Source: Deltaproteobacteria bacterium (GTDB lineage: Bacteria > Myxococcota_A > Polyangia > Polyangiales > Houyiibacteriaceae). From it: DNA of 64,000 nt. The notes beneath the pieces are model-generated. The model had not been told where the DNA came from. It saw only the letters and a list, made by a program, of their open reading frames with translations, and ran no database searches. Location of the stretch: the NCBI GenBank assembly GCA_017644045.1, contig JAEPMI010000013.1:248001-312000 (forward strand), in the 5' to 3' direction. Position 1 is the stretch's first letter; each line of letters begins with the position of its first letter. The position numbers were made by a program, and so were the translations under genes. Positions 36,415 to 48,900 of the stretch are shown in pieces.

Positions 36415-37080
36415 TCAGCCCACGAGGATCATGAGGAGGATTGGTATCGCGACGGTGGCGGCTGCGAGGACCCACTTGTAGCTCGCCGGGAAGCGAGTCG
36501 GGCGGGTCGGCTCGTCGCCTTCCCAACCCGCTCTCTCGATGGCGAGGTCGAGCTCGGTTGGGTCGCCGTTCCCGATCCGAGCCTCGCAGGCGTTCGCGAC
36601 CTGGTCGTTCGGGAAGAGCACCAGCAGCTCCCCGGTCGGCAGATCGAAGACCCATCGGAAACCCTGGTACGCGCCGTTGATGGTGTAGTGCTCCTTCCGG
36701 TCGGGCGTACGGGGTGCCATGCGACGGAGCAGCTCGGGGCCCAGCACTTCGATGATGTGGCTCGGGGTCACGATCACGCTCGGCTGAAGTGGGTCGGGCG
36801 GGTACTTGTGGCGCGCGATGGCCGCAATGAGGGCAGGCGTGAAGATGGCCGACGACGCGAGGAGCGCGAGCTGCAGCGACTTGTTCCGCTCCGCGCCGTA
36901 GATCGCCCACCAGACGAAGCACCCCAGCAAGCACGCGCCGGAGAGGCCCGCGAGGAGGACGAAGCCGAAGCGGGAGTCCTGCGCTGGCAGCGGTCGGCTG
37001 AAGAGCACGCGTCCAGGATCCGCGATCGCGCGGAGCAGCGCGGCGCGGACCTCGGCGGGGAGTCGATGCGTCGGGATCAC
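36415..37080 (-). CDS. membrane protein of unknown function
   Basis: A 221-residue product: a short basic N-terminal stretch, two hydrophobic helices (FGFVLLAGLSGACLLGCFVWWAIY, LQLALLASSAIFTPALIAAIA), a soluble cytoplasmic segment with VIVTPSHIIEVLG, HYTINGAYQGFRWVFDLPTGELLVLFPNDQVANACEARIG (a small beta domain), and a last C-terminal helix (WVLAAATVAIPILLMILV). The PSHIIEV...LPTGELLVLF run suggests a PH-like or DUF-type bacterial membrane domain, but I cannot name it. It ends 3 bases from rppH (convergent). Confidence 0.7.
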   Translation of the reverse strand: MIPTHRLPAEVRAALLRAIADPGRVLFSRPLPAQDSRFGFVLLAGLSGACLLGCFVWWAIYGAERNKSLQLALLASSAIFTPALIAAIARHKYPPDPLQPSVIVTPSHIIEVLGPELLRRMAPRTPDRKEHYTINGAYQGFRWVFDLPTGELLVLFPNDQVANACEARIGNGDPTELDLAIERAGWEGDEPTRPTRFPASYKWVLAAATVAIPILLMILVG

Positions 37081-37151
37081 GACCGAGGAGTATCAGGACG
37101 GCGCCCGAGTTGGCGATGGCGTCGACGGTGGGCCTGCTCTACGGTCCGGCG

Positions 37152-37862
37152 ATGCGTCGACTCGCGGCTCTCTTCCTCTGCTTCGCCCTCGTCGGCTGTG
37201 GCGACGACCCCGAACCCGAAGAGGCGGACGACACGGAGTCGACGAGCGGTGGTGAAGACGTCGAGGAAGCACCCGTCCCGAGCGCCTACATCGTCACCGT
37301 CGAGGGTGGCTCGGTGTTGCTCCCGCCCGAGGCTGCGGACGACGGGAAGATCACGCTGATCGGCCCGGCTGGCGCCTGCGTGGCTCGCGTCATGGGCGGC
37401 GGCGACCGCGTGCTCGCGACCGGGTGCCCCGGTTCGCCGAAGCCCTGGATCGCCGTCGGCGGCGACGGCCCCGCGACCGTCACGCTCGCGGCACGCACCG
37501 AGGCGCCGAGTGTCGAAGCCCACGCCGCCTATGTCGGTCGCTTCGGCGAAGGCGGCTTCGGCTTCCGCCTCGAGAGTCCCGAGGGCGATGGCCTCTGCCC
37601 GGGCTCGCCGACCACCGTCACCTTCCTCCACGGTGAGGGCGAGTCGTTCGAGGACGCCCGCGTGCTCGGGCAGACGACCATCGATGGACCGGTCACCCGC
37701 AGCGGCTCCGAGGGCGTGATGGCCCTGGTTCGCATCGACGGTCAGCTCGCGGCGTTGCTCGTCTGGGGCGGAGACCGGCGGCGCTTGGTGACACTGGAAG
37801 GCACCACGATCTTCGAGGGCCAGACCGACGCCGCCGAGCCCTGCGACTGCTGCGAGGAGTGA
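37152..37862 (+). CDS. lipoprotein of unknown function
   Basis: A 236-residue product from ATG 37152: MRRLAALFLCFALVGC lipobox, acidic low-complexity linker, then a beta-rich domain (PSAYIVTVEGGSVLLPPEAADDGKITLIGPAGACVARVMGG...). The body has several Gly-rich turns and ends in CDCCEE, three Cys in four residues, which may bind metal or form disulfides. Its last stop (TGA) overlaps the ATG of the next gene, so both are likely coupled. Function not recognised. Confidence 0.75.
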   Translation: MRRLAALFLCFALVGCGDDPEPEEADDTESTSGGEDVEEAPVPSAYIVTVEGGSVLLPPEAADDGKITLIGPAGACVARVMGGGDRVLATGCPGSPKPWIAVGGDGPATVTLAARTEAPSVEAHAAYVGRFGEGGFGFRLESPEGDGLCPGSPTTVTFLHGEGESFEDARVLGQTTIDGPVTRSGSEGVMALVRIDGQLAALLVWGGDRRRLVTLEGTTIFEGQTDAAEPCDCCEE

Positions 37863-38551
37863 TGGGCGACCGGGGGATGCTCGCGGGGATCCTCGGCGCC
37901 GGACTGGTCGCCGGCGGCGCGCTGCTCTGGTTCCTCCTGTCTGCCGGCTCCGAGCCTCCGCCCTCCGACGCCTTCGAGGTCCGATGGTGGGCGTACTCCT
38001 ACGACCCGGATGCGCTGGCGGGCCAGCTCGGCGGCGGCCGCCCGGAGTTCGCGGATCGCTTCGTCGAGCTCCTCACCTGGGACGATGCCTACGACCGCGA
38101 GGAGGTCCGCTGGGTCGGCGAGCGCGTCGCCAACCGTGGCGCTGGCTACGACGGCCTCGACGAGGGCGATTTCCTGATGATGGACGACTTCATGATGGCC
38201 GTGCCCCACGACGAAGGGCTGGCTCGGGAGATCGACGCCCGGCCCTGCGGGATGCTCTCCGAGGTGCTCTTGGGTGAGTTGGCTGCGGATTTGAGCGCGC
38301 CACCGTCGTCCGCGCTCGAGGCCCTCCATGAAGGGCGCCGGATCGGTGGGGGCGACCCGGCGGTCGACGAGCACGGCTACCACCACGCGTACGCGATCCT
38401 GACCCCCGCCGAGACCGTCGCCCTGATGGCGGAGCTCGAGGCGCCCTGGTCGGCCTACTCCGAGCAGACGCCAGACGACGCCGAGGTCCTCGATTGTCTG
38501 CGCGCAGCGGCCGCCGCGGGGCGCGGGACCTACTACGTCAACGAGGACTGA
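37862..38551 (+). CDS. membrane-anchored protein of unknown function
   Basis: A 229-residue product beginning MGDRGMLAGILGAGLVAGGALLWFLLSAGSEPP, with an N-terminal membrane helix or uncleaved signal. The extracytoplasmic part has WWAYSYDPDALAGQLGG, FADRFVELLTWDDAYDREEVRWVGERVA, acidic DEGDFLMMDDFMMAVPHDEG, and a C-terminal helix pair (TPAETVALMAELEAPW). The plan recalls small DUF1877-like helical proteins but is not a confident match. It overlaps the upstream lipoprotein stop by one base (TGATG). Confidence 0.7.
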   Translation: MGDRGMLAGILGAGLVAGGALLWFLLSAGSEPPPSDAFEVRWWAYSYDPDALAGQLGGGRPEFADRFVELLTWDDAYDREEVRWVGERVANRGAGYDGLDEGDFLMMDDFMMAVPHDEGLAREIDARPCGMLSEVLLGELAADLSAPPSSALEALHEGRRIGGGDPAVDEHGYHHAYAILTPAETVALMAELEAPWSAYSEQTPDDAEVLDCLRAAAAAGRGTYYVNED

Positions 38552-39079
38552 TCAGAGGAACGAGAGACCCAGCGTGACGACGCCGTCGTAGGAGACGTCG
38601 TCGGCGGGCGCGCGTCCTCGGACCGTCGCGGTCAGTCGCGCCCCTTCGTCGACGTAGGGGCGGAGGTTCACCGAAGTGTCGGTGTCCATCTCGAGCTGGC
38701 GCACGCCGTTGGGCGTCGGGTCGAGGCGGGCGACCTCGCGGCGTGCGAGGGCGGAGCCGGGTTCGCTGCTCTCCACGTAGATCACGACCGAGTCGACGAA
38801 GTCCCAATCGTCGGTGTCGCCGGCGGGCTCGGCCGTGGTCGTGATGTCGAGCCGCAGCGCTTCGAGGGTGACGGTCTGAACGGGGCCGGCGTTCTGGGCG
38901 TCGGCCTCGGCTTCCAGATCGATCTCGAGCGGGATCGGGATCTCGACCCCCGGGAGCACGGCCCCCAGCGGGCTCCCCTCGACGGTCTGTTCGGGGACCG
39001 GTCGGGTGATCGTGTAGGGCGTGACCACCCCACAGGCGACGACGAAGAGGAGAGCGAGGGAGAGGCGAAGCGCAGTCAT
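38552..39079 (-). CDS. lipoprotein of unknown function
   Basis: A 175-residue product from ATG 39079: [16 protein letters not shown] lipobox, then a beta-sandwich-like domain ([115 protein letters not shown]). The strand pattern is like an immunoglobulin or CBM-type sandwich. It abuts the end of the previous gene. Confidence 0.75.
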   Translation of the reverse strand: MTALRLSLALLFVVACGVVTPYTITRPVPEQTVEGSPLGAVLPGVEIPIPLEIDLEAEADAQNAGPVQTVTLEALRLDITTTAEPAGDTDDWDFVDSVVIYVESSEPGSALARREVARLDPTPNGVRQLEMDTDTSVNLRPYVDEGARLTATVRGRAPADDVSYDGVVTLGLSFL

Positions 39080-39230
39080 GGTCCAGAGGGGGAGCAAGGT
39101 CCGTTCCGTACGAGATCACGAAGGAATCGGCGGCTCCTCATCACAGTACGGTCGAGATCCGGACATCTGCACCACCCCCCGTCTGGGGCAGGGCGCTGCG
39201 TTCGTCACACCCAGGCGCTACAACGCACTC

Positions 39231-41240
<2,010 letters not shown>

Positions 41241-41249
41241 GCGCGCCGT

Positions 41250-41528
41250 TCAGAGCTCGAAGAACAACACGTTGGCCGCGATGCCGAGAACCGCGCCCAG
41301 CACGGCGAGTCCGGCCTGCAGGGGATGCGCTCGACGTGGGATGGCGTCGATGATCCGAGTGGCGATGCCATAGCCCAGGAGCAGGCCAGCGAACGGAAAG
41401 CTGGCTGGCCAGTAGTAGTCGTCCGGAACGACGACATCGTGAATGCCCAACCCCAAGAAGAGCAGCCCGAGCCCCACCATCAGGCGGGCCGCGAAGCGCG
41501 GGGAGATCCCTTCGTCGCCGGGGTTCAT
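41250..41528 (-). CDS. small membrane protein
   Basis: A 92-residue product with three hydrophobic helices (FAARLMVGLGLLFLGLGIH, FAGLLLGYGIATRIIDAI, LAVLGAVLGIAANVLFFEL) and the polar YYWPASFP stretch between the first two. Convergent with uvrB, 9 bases apart. No domain recognised. Confidence 0.65.
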   Translation of the reverse strand: MNPGDEGISPRFAARLMVGLGLLFLGLGIHDVVVPDDYYWPASFPFAGLLLGYGIATRIIDAIPRRAHPLQAGLAVLGAVLGIAANVLFFEL

Positions 41529-41607
41529 GCCGAGGTTCAGTGTGACCGAAGCGCGCTGGCTGCTCCACGGTGCGTCGCGGAACGTCCTGCGATCGTCGTG
41601 CCCTGAG

Positions 41608-42270
41608 CTATTGGCCGTCCGGTGCCTTTACCGGGCCCGGTCTCCAGCGGTGCTCCGCCCCTCCGATCGCGGCCAATGCCGTCTCATAGGCGTAGCGGTG
41701 ATGCTTCGACATCGCGAGTGGCCCCTCGGAGAGCAGCGCTTCGATGTGTTCGACGACAGCATCGCTCTGCAGCCGCACGAGCAGATCGCACATCAGCGCG
41801 TAGAGGGGGAAGCCTGGGCGCGAGATGGCGCGCATGGGCCGGGCGAGGAACCACTCGCTGACCCTGGGCACCAGGGCCGGAGCCCCCATCAGCCCGATGA
41901 GGTGGAGCGCGTAGCGGTCCGCATCGTGACTCAGGACGCCCACCTCGAGTCGGGCGAGCAAGCGCTCGGCGGATGAGGGGTGCTGGAGCTTCAGCAGAAA
42001 CGTGGACGCGGTCTGCAGGAGCACGTGCTGGTCGGCGGCCAGCTCGAACACGAAGTCCAGGTGGAACGGAGCCATCGCCCGCTCGAGCCACTCGTCTCGC
42101 CGCTTCAGCTCGGCCAGGGTCAGGGCTCGCTCGAGCACGTGGGTCGCGCGGCCCAGTCCCTCCGCGCAGCCGAGCGCGTCCAGGTCGAAATCATTCGTGG
42201 GAGCGTCGAAGAGCGCATCTTCGTCGACCCCCCATTTGGCCTTCCCGGTCCGCGTCTTCCGACTCGTCAT
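41608..42270 (-). CDS. helical protein of unknown function, HEAT-like
   Basis: A 220-residue, mostly helical cytoplasmic protein without signal or membrane segment. Repeating helical pairs can be read: LERALTLAELKRRDEWLERAM, FVFELAADQHVLLQTASTFLLKLQ, ERLLARLEVGVLSHDADRYALHLIGLM, LVPRVSEWFLARPMRAISRP. This looks like HEAT/ARM-type solenoid modules. The N-terminus is Lys/Arg-rich (MTSRKTRTGKAKWG). Divergent from the small LuxR-type gene (93 bases). Confidence 0.65.
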   Translation of the reverse strand: MTSRKTRTGKAKWGVDEDALFDAPTNDFDLDALGCAEGLGRATHVLERALTLAELKRRDEWLERAMAPFHLDFVFELAADQHVLLQTASTFLLKLQHPSSAERLLARLEVGVLSHDADRYALHLIGLMGAPALVPRVSEWFLARPMRAISRPGFPLYALMCDLLVRLQSDAVVEHIEALLSEGPLAMSKHHRYAYETALAAIGGAEHRWRPGPVKAPDGQ

Positions 42271-42363
42271 GGCGTCTCAATCGAGCTTACCGACTCGTAC
42301 CGGCTTCCTCCATCGCGGACACGCGACACACAACTGGCCCGCGCCACGGCCGAGCAGGCTCGC

Positions 42364-42660
42364 GTGCCTCGACGACCACTCGATTCCGACGACCGCCGGC
42401 TTCTGAACGAACTCGCGTCCCTCGCGCCCGAGCTGACTGCACAGCACCAGGAGCTGTTGGTTCGCCTCAGCCGCGGCCTCAGTCGCACAGTGCTCGCCGA
42501 TGAGATGGGAGTGAGCGTCGCTGCGATCGACTACCACGCGCGCTCCATTCGGGAACGAACCGGGCTGGGACCCAGGGAGCTCGTGTTGCTGCTGATGCGG
42601 TCTCGGCTTCTCGAGTGCACCGGCGACTCGACGCTCGGCACAGAGAGCAGATCCAGCTGA
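42364..42660 (+). CDS. small LuxR-type HTH regulator
   Basis: A 98-residue product from GTG 42364 (AGG six bases ahead); the frame is open further upstream but is not protein-like. One domain: LTAQHQELLVRLSRGLSRTVLADEMGVSVAAIDYHARSIRERTGLGPRELVLLLM, a NarL/LuxR-type helix-turn-helix (G-S-x-x-x-LADEMGVSVAAIDYH). There is no receiver or ligand domain. It precedes the giant lipoprotein gene by 310 bases on the same strand and could regulate it, though this is only positional. Confidence 0.75.
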   Translation: MPRRPLDSDDRRLLNELASLAPELTAQHQELLVRLSRGLSRTVLADEMGVSVAAIDYHARSIRERTGLGPRELVLLLMRSRLLECTGDSTLGTESRSS

Positions 42661-42970
42661 GCCCAGAGACATCCAGGCTGGTCGTCAACAAATGCGACAC
42701 CCGATCGGGTGAGACACCATGTCCATGCAACACCCTGCTGTTTCAGTCCCGCAACTATCACTTCTCGTAGTGGCGCGTGAGCGCCGTTCGTGATGTTGTT
42801 GAACCACTCGCGGCTTCGCCCGCGACTACGTGGCAGGAGCCCAACGCTCCGTTTCTTGTCACAGGTGCGAGGCAGACTCCCACCTTCCCCAGAGCGCGAT
42901 GAGTCCCCCTGAGCGCTCGAAAACTTACAGGCGAATCGCCAGTGAAGGCGTGCGTCTTTGGAGTTGAACC
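42661..42970 (+). promoter_or_regulatory. 310-base gene-free region ahead of the giant gene
   Basis: This stretch holds no credible gene. It includes GGCGA-A-TCGCC, an 11-base inverted repeat near 42930, and a good ribosome site GGAG at 42960-42963, seven bases before the GTG start of the giant gene. It is the likely promoter and leader. Two short minus-strand frames here are shadows. A cyclic di-GMP riboswitch was looked for and not found. Confidence 0.4.
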
Positions 42971-45900
42971 GTGAGTCGAGAATCCCTCCCTGACCGCCTG
43001 CACCCGATGATCTACCGAGCCTCCAGGCTGACTCTCGGCTTGCTGGTGGCTGTCACGGCTTGCACGGATGGCGCCGATTCAGCCGCCTTCGGTTCGTCTG
43101 TCCACGCCAGCTCTAGCCCCGACGCCGGTCCGGATGCCGGCCCGCCTCCGTTCTGCGGCGGTGCCGGGTCGCTCACCGATCCGTACCTCGTCTGCACTTG
43201 TTCGGAGTTGCAGGCCATGGAGACCAACCTCGGCGCCCACTATCGGCTGGCGAACGACATCGACTGCAGCTCGTTCGACGCGGGGGATGGCAATGGCTTC
43301 CGGCCTGTGGGCGAGTTCGACTGGGAAGGTCGATTCAGGGGTTCGCTGGATGGTGCGGGGCACATCGTTTCGAACCTCACGATCACACGTTCGAGTGAGA
43401 ACGATGTCGCCCTCTTCGGGGCGACCGACGGCGCCAACGTTCAGCAGCTAGGGTTGGCCACTGTCTCCATCACGGGCGGGGAGAAGAGTGCGGCCCTCGT
43501 GGGGTTCATGCAGGGCGGTCAGGTCACCGAATGCTACGCCACTGGATCGGTCACAGGCGGCTGGTCGGCCGGTGGTCTCGTCGCGTATGCGTTCTACACG
43601 GCGATTGCCGACTCCTATTCGTCGGTGGCGGTCGATGGCGGCTACGACAGCGGGCTGGCCGTTGGGATCATCGACAACAGCAGCGTCGACCGCGTCCATA
43701 CCAGCGGCACTTCAGTCTCCACCGGTCTAACCTTCCTGGGGTACGAGCTGGCGAGCACTGACAGCGGCGCCTACTTCGACTGCACCGTCGCAGGAACCTG
43801 CACCGCGTCCCGTGCCGCGACCACCACGGAGCTCCAGACCCAGTCGTTCCTCGAGGCGGCTTCGTACGACTTCGTCGACGTCTGGGGATATCGCAGCGCT
43901 GGCAGCTACGCATGCCTTCAGTGGGAGCCGGGATGCGGTGGTAGCTGCGGAACCAGCGACACCACCTGCGACGGTGTCGACGACGATTGCGACGGAACGT
44001 TCGACGAGAACTACACGCCGTATGCGACCGCGTGTGGCACCGGCGTGTGTGCCGCGAGCGGATCGACGTCCTGCGTCTCGGGGGCCGTACAAGACTCCTG
44101 CACCGAGGGCAGCCCGAGCGGCACCGACGACAGTTGTGACTCGGTCGACCAGGACTGCGACGGATCCACCGACGAGGCTTACGCACCCGCGCCGACGAGC
44201 TGCGGTGTCGGAGTGTGCTCGGCGTCGGGAGCCACGAGCTGTGTGGACGGAGCCGTGGAGGACTCGTGTGAAGCTGGATCTGGCGCGGCGGACGACACTA
44301 CCTGCGATTCGGTCGACGACGACTGCGATGGCATCGCAGACGAAGACTATGCGGGCAGCTCCACCTCTTGCGGCGTCGGCGCCTGTGCCGCCTCGGGCGT
44401 CCTGAGCTGTGCCGCCGGCACGGAGACCGACTCATGCGCACCCGGGTCTGCCACCGGCGACGATTCCGACTGTGATGGCGTAGACGACGACTGCGACGGT
44501 TCGGTCGACGAGTCCTACAGCCCGGTGGCGACGAGCTGCGGCACGGGCGTGTGTGGGTCCACGGGCAGCACGAGTTGCGTTGCCGGGGCCGTGGTCGACT
44601 CGTGTGAGGCCGGCTCTCCGAGTGGCGACGACTCGAGTTGCAATGGCCTCGACGACGACTGTGATGGAACGACGGACGAGGCCTACGCAACGGTGCCAAC
44701 GAGCTGCGGGGTCGGCGTGTGCGGTGCCACGGGTGCGACGTCTTGTGTCGCTGGGGCAGTGCAGGACTCTTGCACGGCGGGCAGCGCGACCGGCGACGAC
44801 TCGAGCTGTGACGGCCTCGACGCGGACTGCGACGGAACCGTCGACGAGTCCTACGCAAGTGTGGCGACGAGCTGCGGAGTCGGCGTGTGCGGAGCGATCG
44901 GCGCGACCAGTTGCACCGCAGGCAGCGTCGTGGACTCCTGCAGTCCAGGAAGCCCCAGCGGCGACGATTCCCTCTGCGATGGCCTCGACGCCGATTGCGA
45001 CGGGAGCACCGACGAGAGCTACGTTGCCGCTGCGACCAGCTGCGGGGTTGGTGGTTGTTCGCGTGCGGGCGCGCTGATCTGCGCCGGCGGCACGGTTCAG
45101 GACAGCTGCGTTCCGGGCTCCCCCGCGGCGGACGACGTGTCCTGCGACCTCGTCGACGACGACTGCGATGGCGCGAGCGACGAAGATTTCGCGCCCTTCT
45201 GCTCGGGCACCGAGTGGCTCGACTGTGTCGCGGGTGCACTCGCCGGTACGGAGTGCGAAGACGCCGATGCATGCAACGGCGTCGAGACCTGCGCCGTGGC
45301 GGGGTGCCAGGCGGGAACCCCGCCCACGATCGACGATGGCAACCCCTGCACGGCGGACTCGTGCGACCCGGTCGCAGGGGTCTTCCACGATCCGCTGGCT
45401 GCCGGAGTCGCGTGCCCGGACGGCGATCTGTGCAACGGCGACGAGACCTGTGACGGCAGCGGCGTGTGCGTCGGTGGCGTGCCTCCGACCATCGACGACG
45501 GCTATCCGTGCACCACCGATTCCTGCGATCCGGTGACCGGCGTCTCCAACGATCTACTCCCGGAAGGAACCAGCTGTTCCGACGGGAACCCGTGCAACGG
45601 CGAGGAGACGTGCAACGCGGGTGGTGTGTGCACCGCCGGTCTGCCACCGGCCACCGGTGCTTGCGTGCCGGCCGCGCCCACCGCTCGCTTCTACGTCCCC
45701 AAGCGCGCCGATGTGCTCTTCCAGGGAACCGGCGCAACGCTCGTCAGCTACACGAACGCAGCCGCCGGTCCGTCGACCCCGATCGGCAGAGTCGGCCTCT
45801 CGTTCGATGCGACTCCTACCGGCGAGTTCATCATGGCCGTGGGAAGCCAGCGGCCGGGCGCGCCGCAGCTCATCTCGCAGGTCCGCCTCGACGCGGCGTC

Positions 45901-48900
45901 GACTGGCTACTCGGTGCGGACCTTCGAGGTGTGGGCATCGACGACCACCACCGACCCCGGCGAGTTCGAGCTCGTCTACACGGGAGTCACGCCCAACGAG
46001 AATCGCCGGGTGACGTTCGACATCCCGCCGACCCCTGCGCGCTTCGTGCGCTTCGTGATGGTCGACAACCATGGGGATAGTTTCACGAGGGTTCGGGATC
46101 TGCAGATCTTCTCGACCACCAACTCGGGCAGCCTGGTCTCCATGGCGGAGGCGGGCGCCACCTCGGCCGCTTCGAGCAACGAGATCAACTCCGGCCAGGC
46201 CCACGACTATTGTGGTCCTACATGCAACTCGTACTGGAGCTCCGCCTCCGGTGACGTGGCCGGTGCGTTCTTGACGGTCGACCTTCCGGGAGACGCTCCC
46301 TTCCTGGTCGACGCGGTCCGTCTCCGGCCCGACAACTTCACGTCCGACATTCGCGACGTCGAGATCTGGGCTTCCGCTACTGGCGATCAACCCGGCGACT
46401 TCAGTCTCGTCCGCGCGGTCGAGGTGGATCGCACCCGCGACCAAGAGTGGGTCGTCGGCTTCGAGCCGACCCGAGCCCGCTACCTCGAGCTCCGCGTTCT
46501 CACCAACCACGGGGGCTCCAACGTCCGCGTCTACGACTTCGCTGCCCTCGCGGCGAATCGCGGAGGACTCGCCGTGAGCTTCCAGGACATCTCGACCGCT
46601 GGCGGAGACCCGATCGAGCACTGGCTCTGGGACTTCGGCGACGGCAGCACGTCCACCGCGCAGAACCCTCGACACGTCTTCCCCGGACCTGGCACCTACT
46701 TGGTACGCCTGACGGCCGTGGGCGAGTACGGGTCGACCAGCAGCTACGAGATGCTCTACGAAGCGCTCCAGCCCCCGGCTGCGGCCCTCACGGTCGACGA
46801 CCACCCGGTCGACGCGAACGTCACGACGTGGGTGAACGACGTCACCGTGCACGACGCGCCCCTCGCCGGTGTCCGGTGGACCGACCCCCTGGGTGCGGTG
46901 ACGCAGGATGTGCCGGGCTCCCGCCGGAGCATCCGTGAACGCGACCCCGGTGACTATCTCGTGGGGATGACCGCGGTCGACGTGTTCGAGCTCGAGGCCA
47001 GTACGATCGCGGTCGTCACCGTGGTGGAGACGCCTCCCGAGATCGAGGCCGCGGACGACATGACGCTCCGATGGGGAGAGCTCTGGGCTCCCCCCGACAG
47101 CCCGACGGTCACCGACGAGACCTCGTCGAGCGACCTGAGCTGTCTCTGGGACTTCGGCGATGGGTCCCCAACCGAAGCGATCGGCCCGGGCTGTCAGAGC
47201 AGCGCCGCTCTGAACGAGTACGTCAACGACGTGCAGCACAGCTGGTCCGATCCGGGGATCTACGAAGCCTCCGTCGCGGTGACCGATCCGTCCGGGCTCA
47301 CGACCTTGGACGAGTTCACCGTGACCGTGGTGAAGCGAGACACCGGTGTCTCAATCGACCCCGTTCCCGGCGCCGTCGCCGGCGGGACTCTGCCCGTTCG
47401 GGTGCGGCTCTTCGACCGCTTCGACGCCAGCGCGCCGATGGCAGGCCAGACGGTGACGGTCTCGCTGGACTCGCAGTCGGTCGTGGGAGCCATCGGCGCC
47501 GATGGCAGCACCACCGTCTTCCTCGACTTCCAGCCCGTGGTGACCCAGACCGTGAGCGCGGTCTATGCGGGCGACGGCTACTACAACCCCAGCGCCACCA
47601 GCTCCGTGCAGCCAGAGGTCACGCCTCCGGACCAGCCCGACAACTGCGGGACGGAGTACATCTTCCAGTTCCCGGAGACCGAGGGGGCCGGCTTCAACAG
47701 CGGCTCTCCCGACGGGCCCGCACGGCCCTACATCCTCCTCTACGGAGAGGTGCCGACCGCCGTCGAGATCAACCACCGGGGCCTCGGATTCACGGCCGTG
47801 GCGGACGTCGTTCCAGGGGAGGTCACCGTCGTGAAGATGCCCACCGCGGTGATGCATCCTCCGGTGGCTGAAGCCTCCGAGTTCGCGGTTCACATCCGCT
47901 CCCCTCGAGAGGTCTGTGTACAAGCGCTCTCCTCGCAGCAGTACAGCAGCGATGGGTTGCTGGCGTTGCCCGTCACCGCCCTCGGCAACCACCACGTCGT
48001 ACCCTCGTATGGCGGCCGGCTGCAGGCCGCCACCGACAGCAACCTGACGATCACGGCCACTCAGGACGCGACCACGGTCACGATCATCCCGAGCACCGCC
48101 GTCGACGCCGGGACGGCCACGCCGTCGGGCACGGGTACGGAACCGGCCGACGTGCCCTTCGACGTGGTGTTGGACCGCTTCGAGACGTTGCACCTGCGGG
48201 CGGCGGACGTGGCGGGTGAGTCGGAGTACGAAGACCTCACCGGCACTCAGATCTTCTCGACCGCTCCCGTGGCAGTGCTCGCGGGTCACGACTGCACCGA
48301 GATCCCCCAGTACTACACCGCCTGTGACTATCTGGTGGAGCAGGTGCCGTCGGTCGACAAGCTCGGCGTCGACTTCTTGGTTGCGCCGCTCTCGGACCGG
48401 CAGTCGTACGAGGTGCGCATCGTCGCCGCCTTCGATGGCACTCAGGTCACGATCGATTCGGGCACCCCTCTGTCCCTCGACGCCGGCGAGTTCCACTCGC
48501 AGATGATCGACACCGTGGATGTCGCCATGCACATCCAGACCTCGCAGCCGGCTCTGGTCGCCCAGTACGGCACCAGCACCAACTTCGACAACACGGTCGG
48601 TGACCCAATGATGACCCTCGTCATCCCGACCTCGCAGTTCGATGACGACGTCTTCGTGACCAGCATCCCCGAGACGTCCCACGAGTTCGAGGACTGGATC
48701 AACGTGGTCGTCGAGACCGCAGAAGCTGGCGGCCTCCGGGTGGACGGCAGCCCGATCGCCGAACCCTTCACCCCCATCGCCACGACTGGGTACTCCTACG
48801 CCCAACTCCAGGTGAGCACCGGCAGTCATCGCCTGACTCACCTGACACCGGGCGTCACCTTCGGCGCGTATGCCTATGGATGGGCGACCGACGACTCGTA

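Noticed and set aside
39080-39230. LexA (SOS) box ahead of uvrB
   Set aside because: Searched for the GTTC/CTG-type inverted repeat patterns; none convincing.
42479-42761. Minus-strand frames over the LuxR-type gene
   Set aside because: They mirror the HTH coding strand and have no domain, start signal or conserved motif.
42661-42970. Cyclic di-GMP riboswitch ahead of the giant gene
   Set aside because: The conserved GEMM motif pieces (CACAGGGCAAAC and GACGCAAAGCC) are absent; only a small 11-base dyad is present.
43960-45195. CRISPR-like array
   Set aside because: The repeated units are translated, degenerate and lack constant short repeats with unique spacers.
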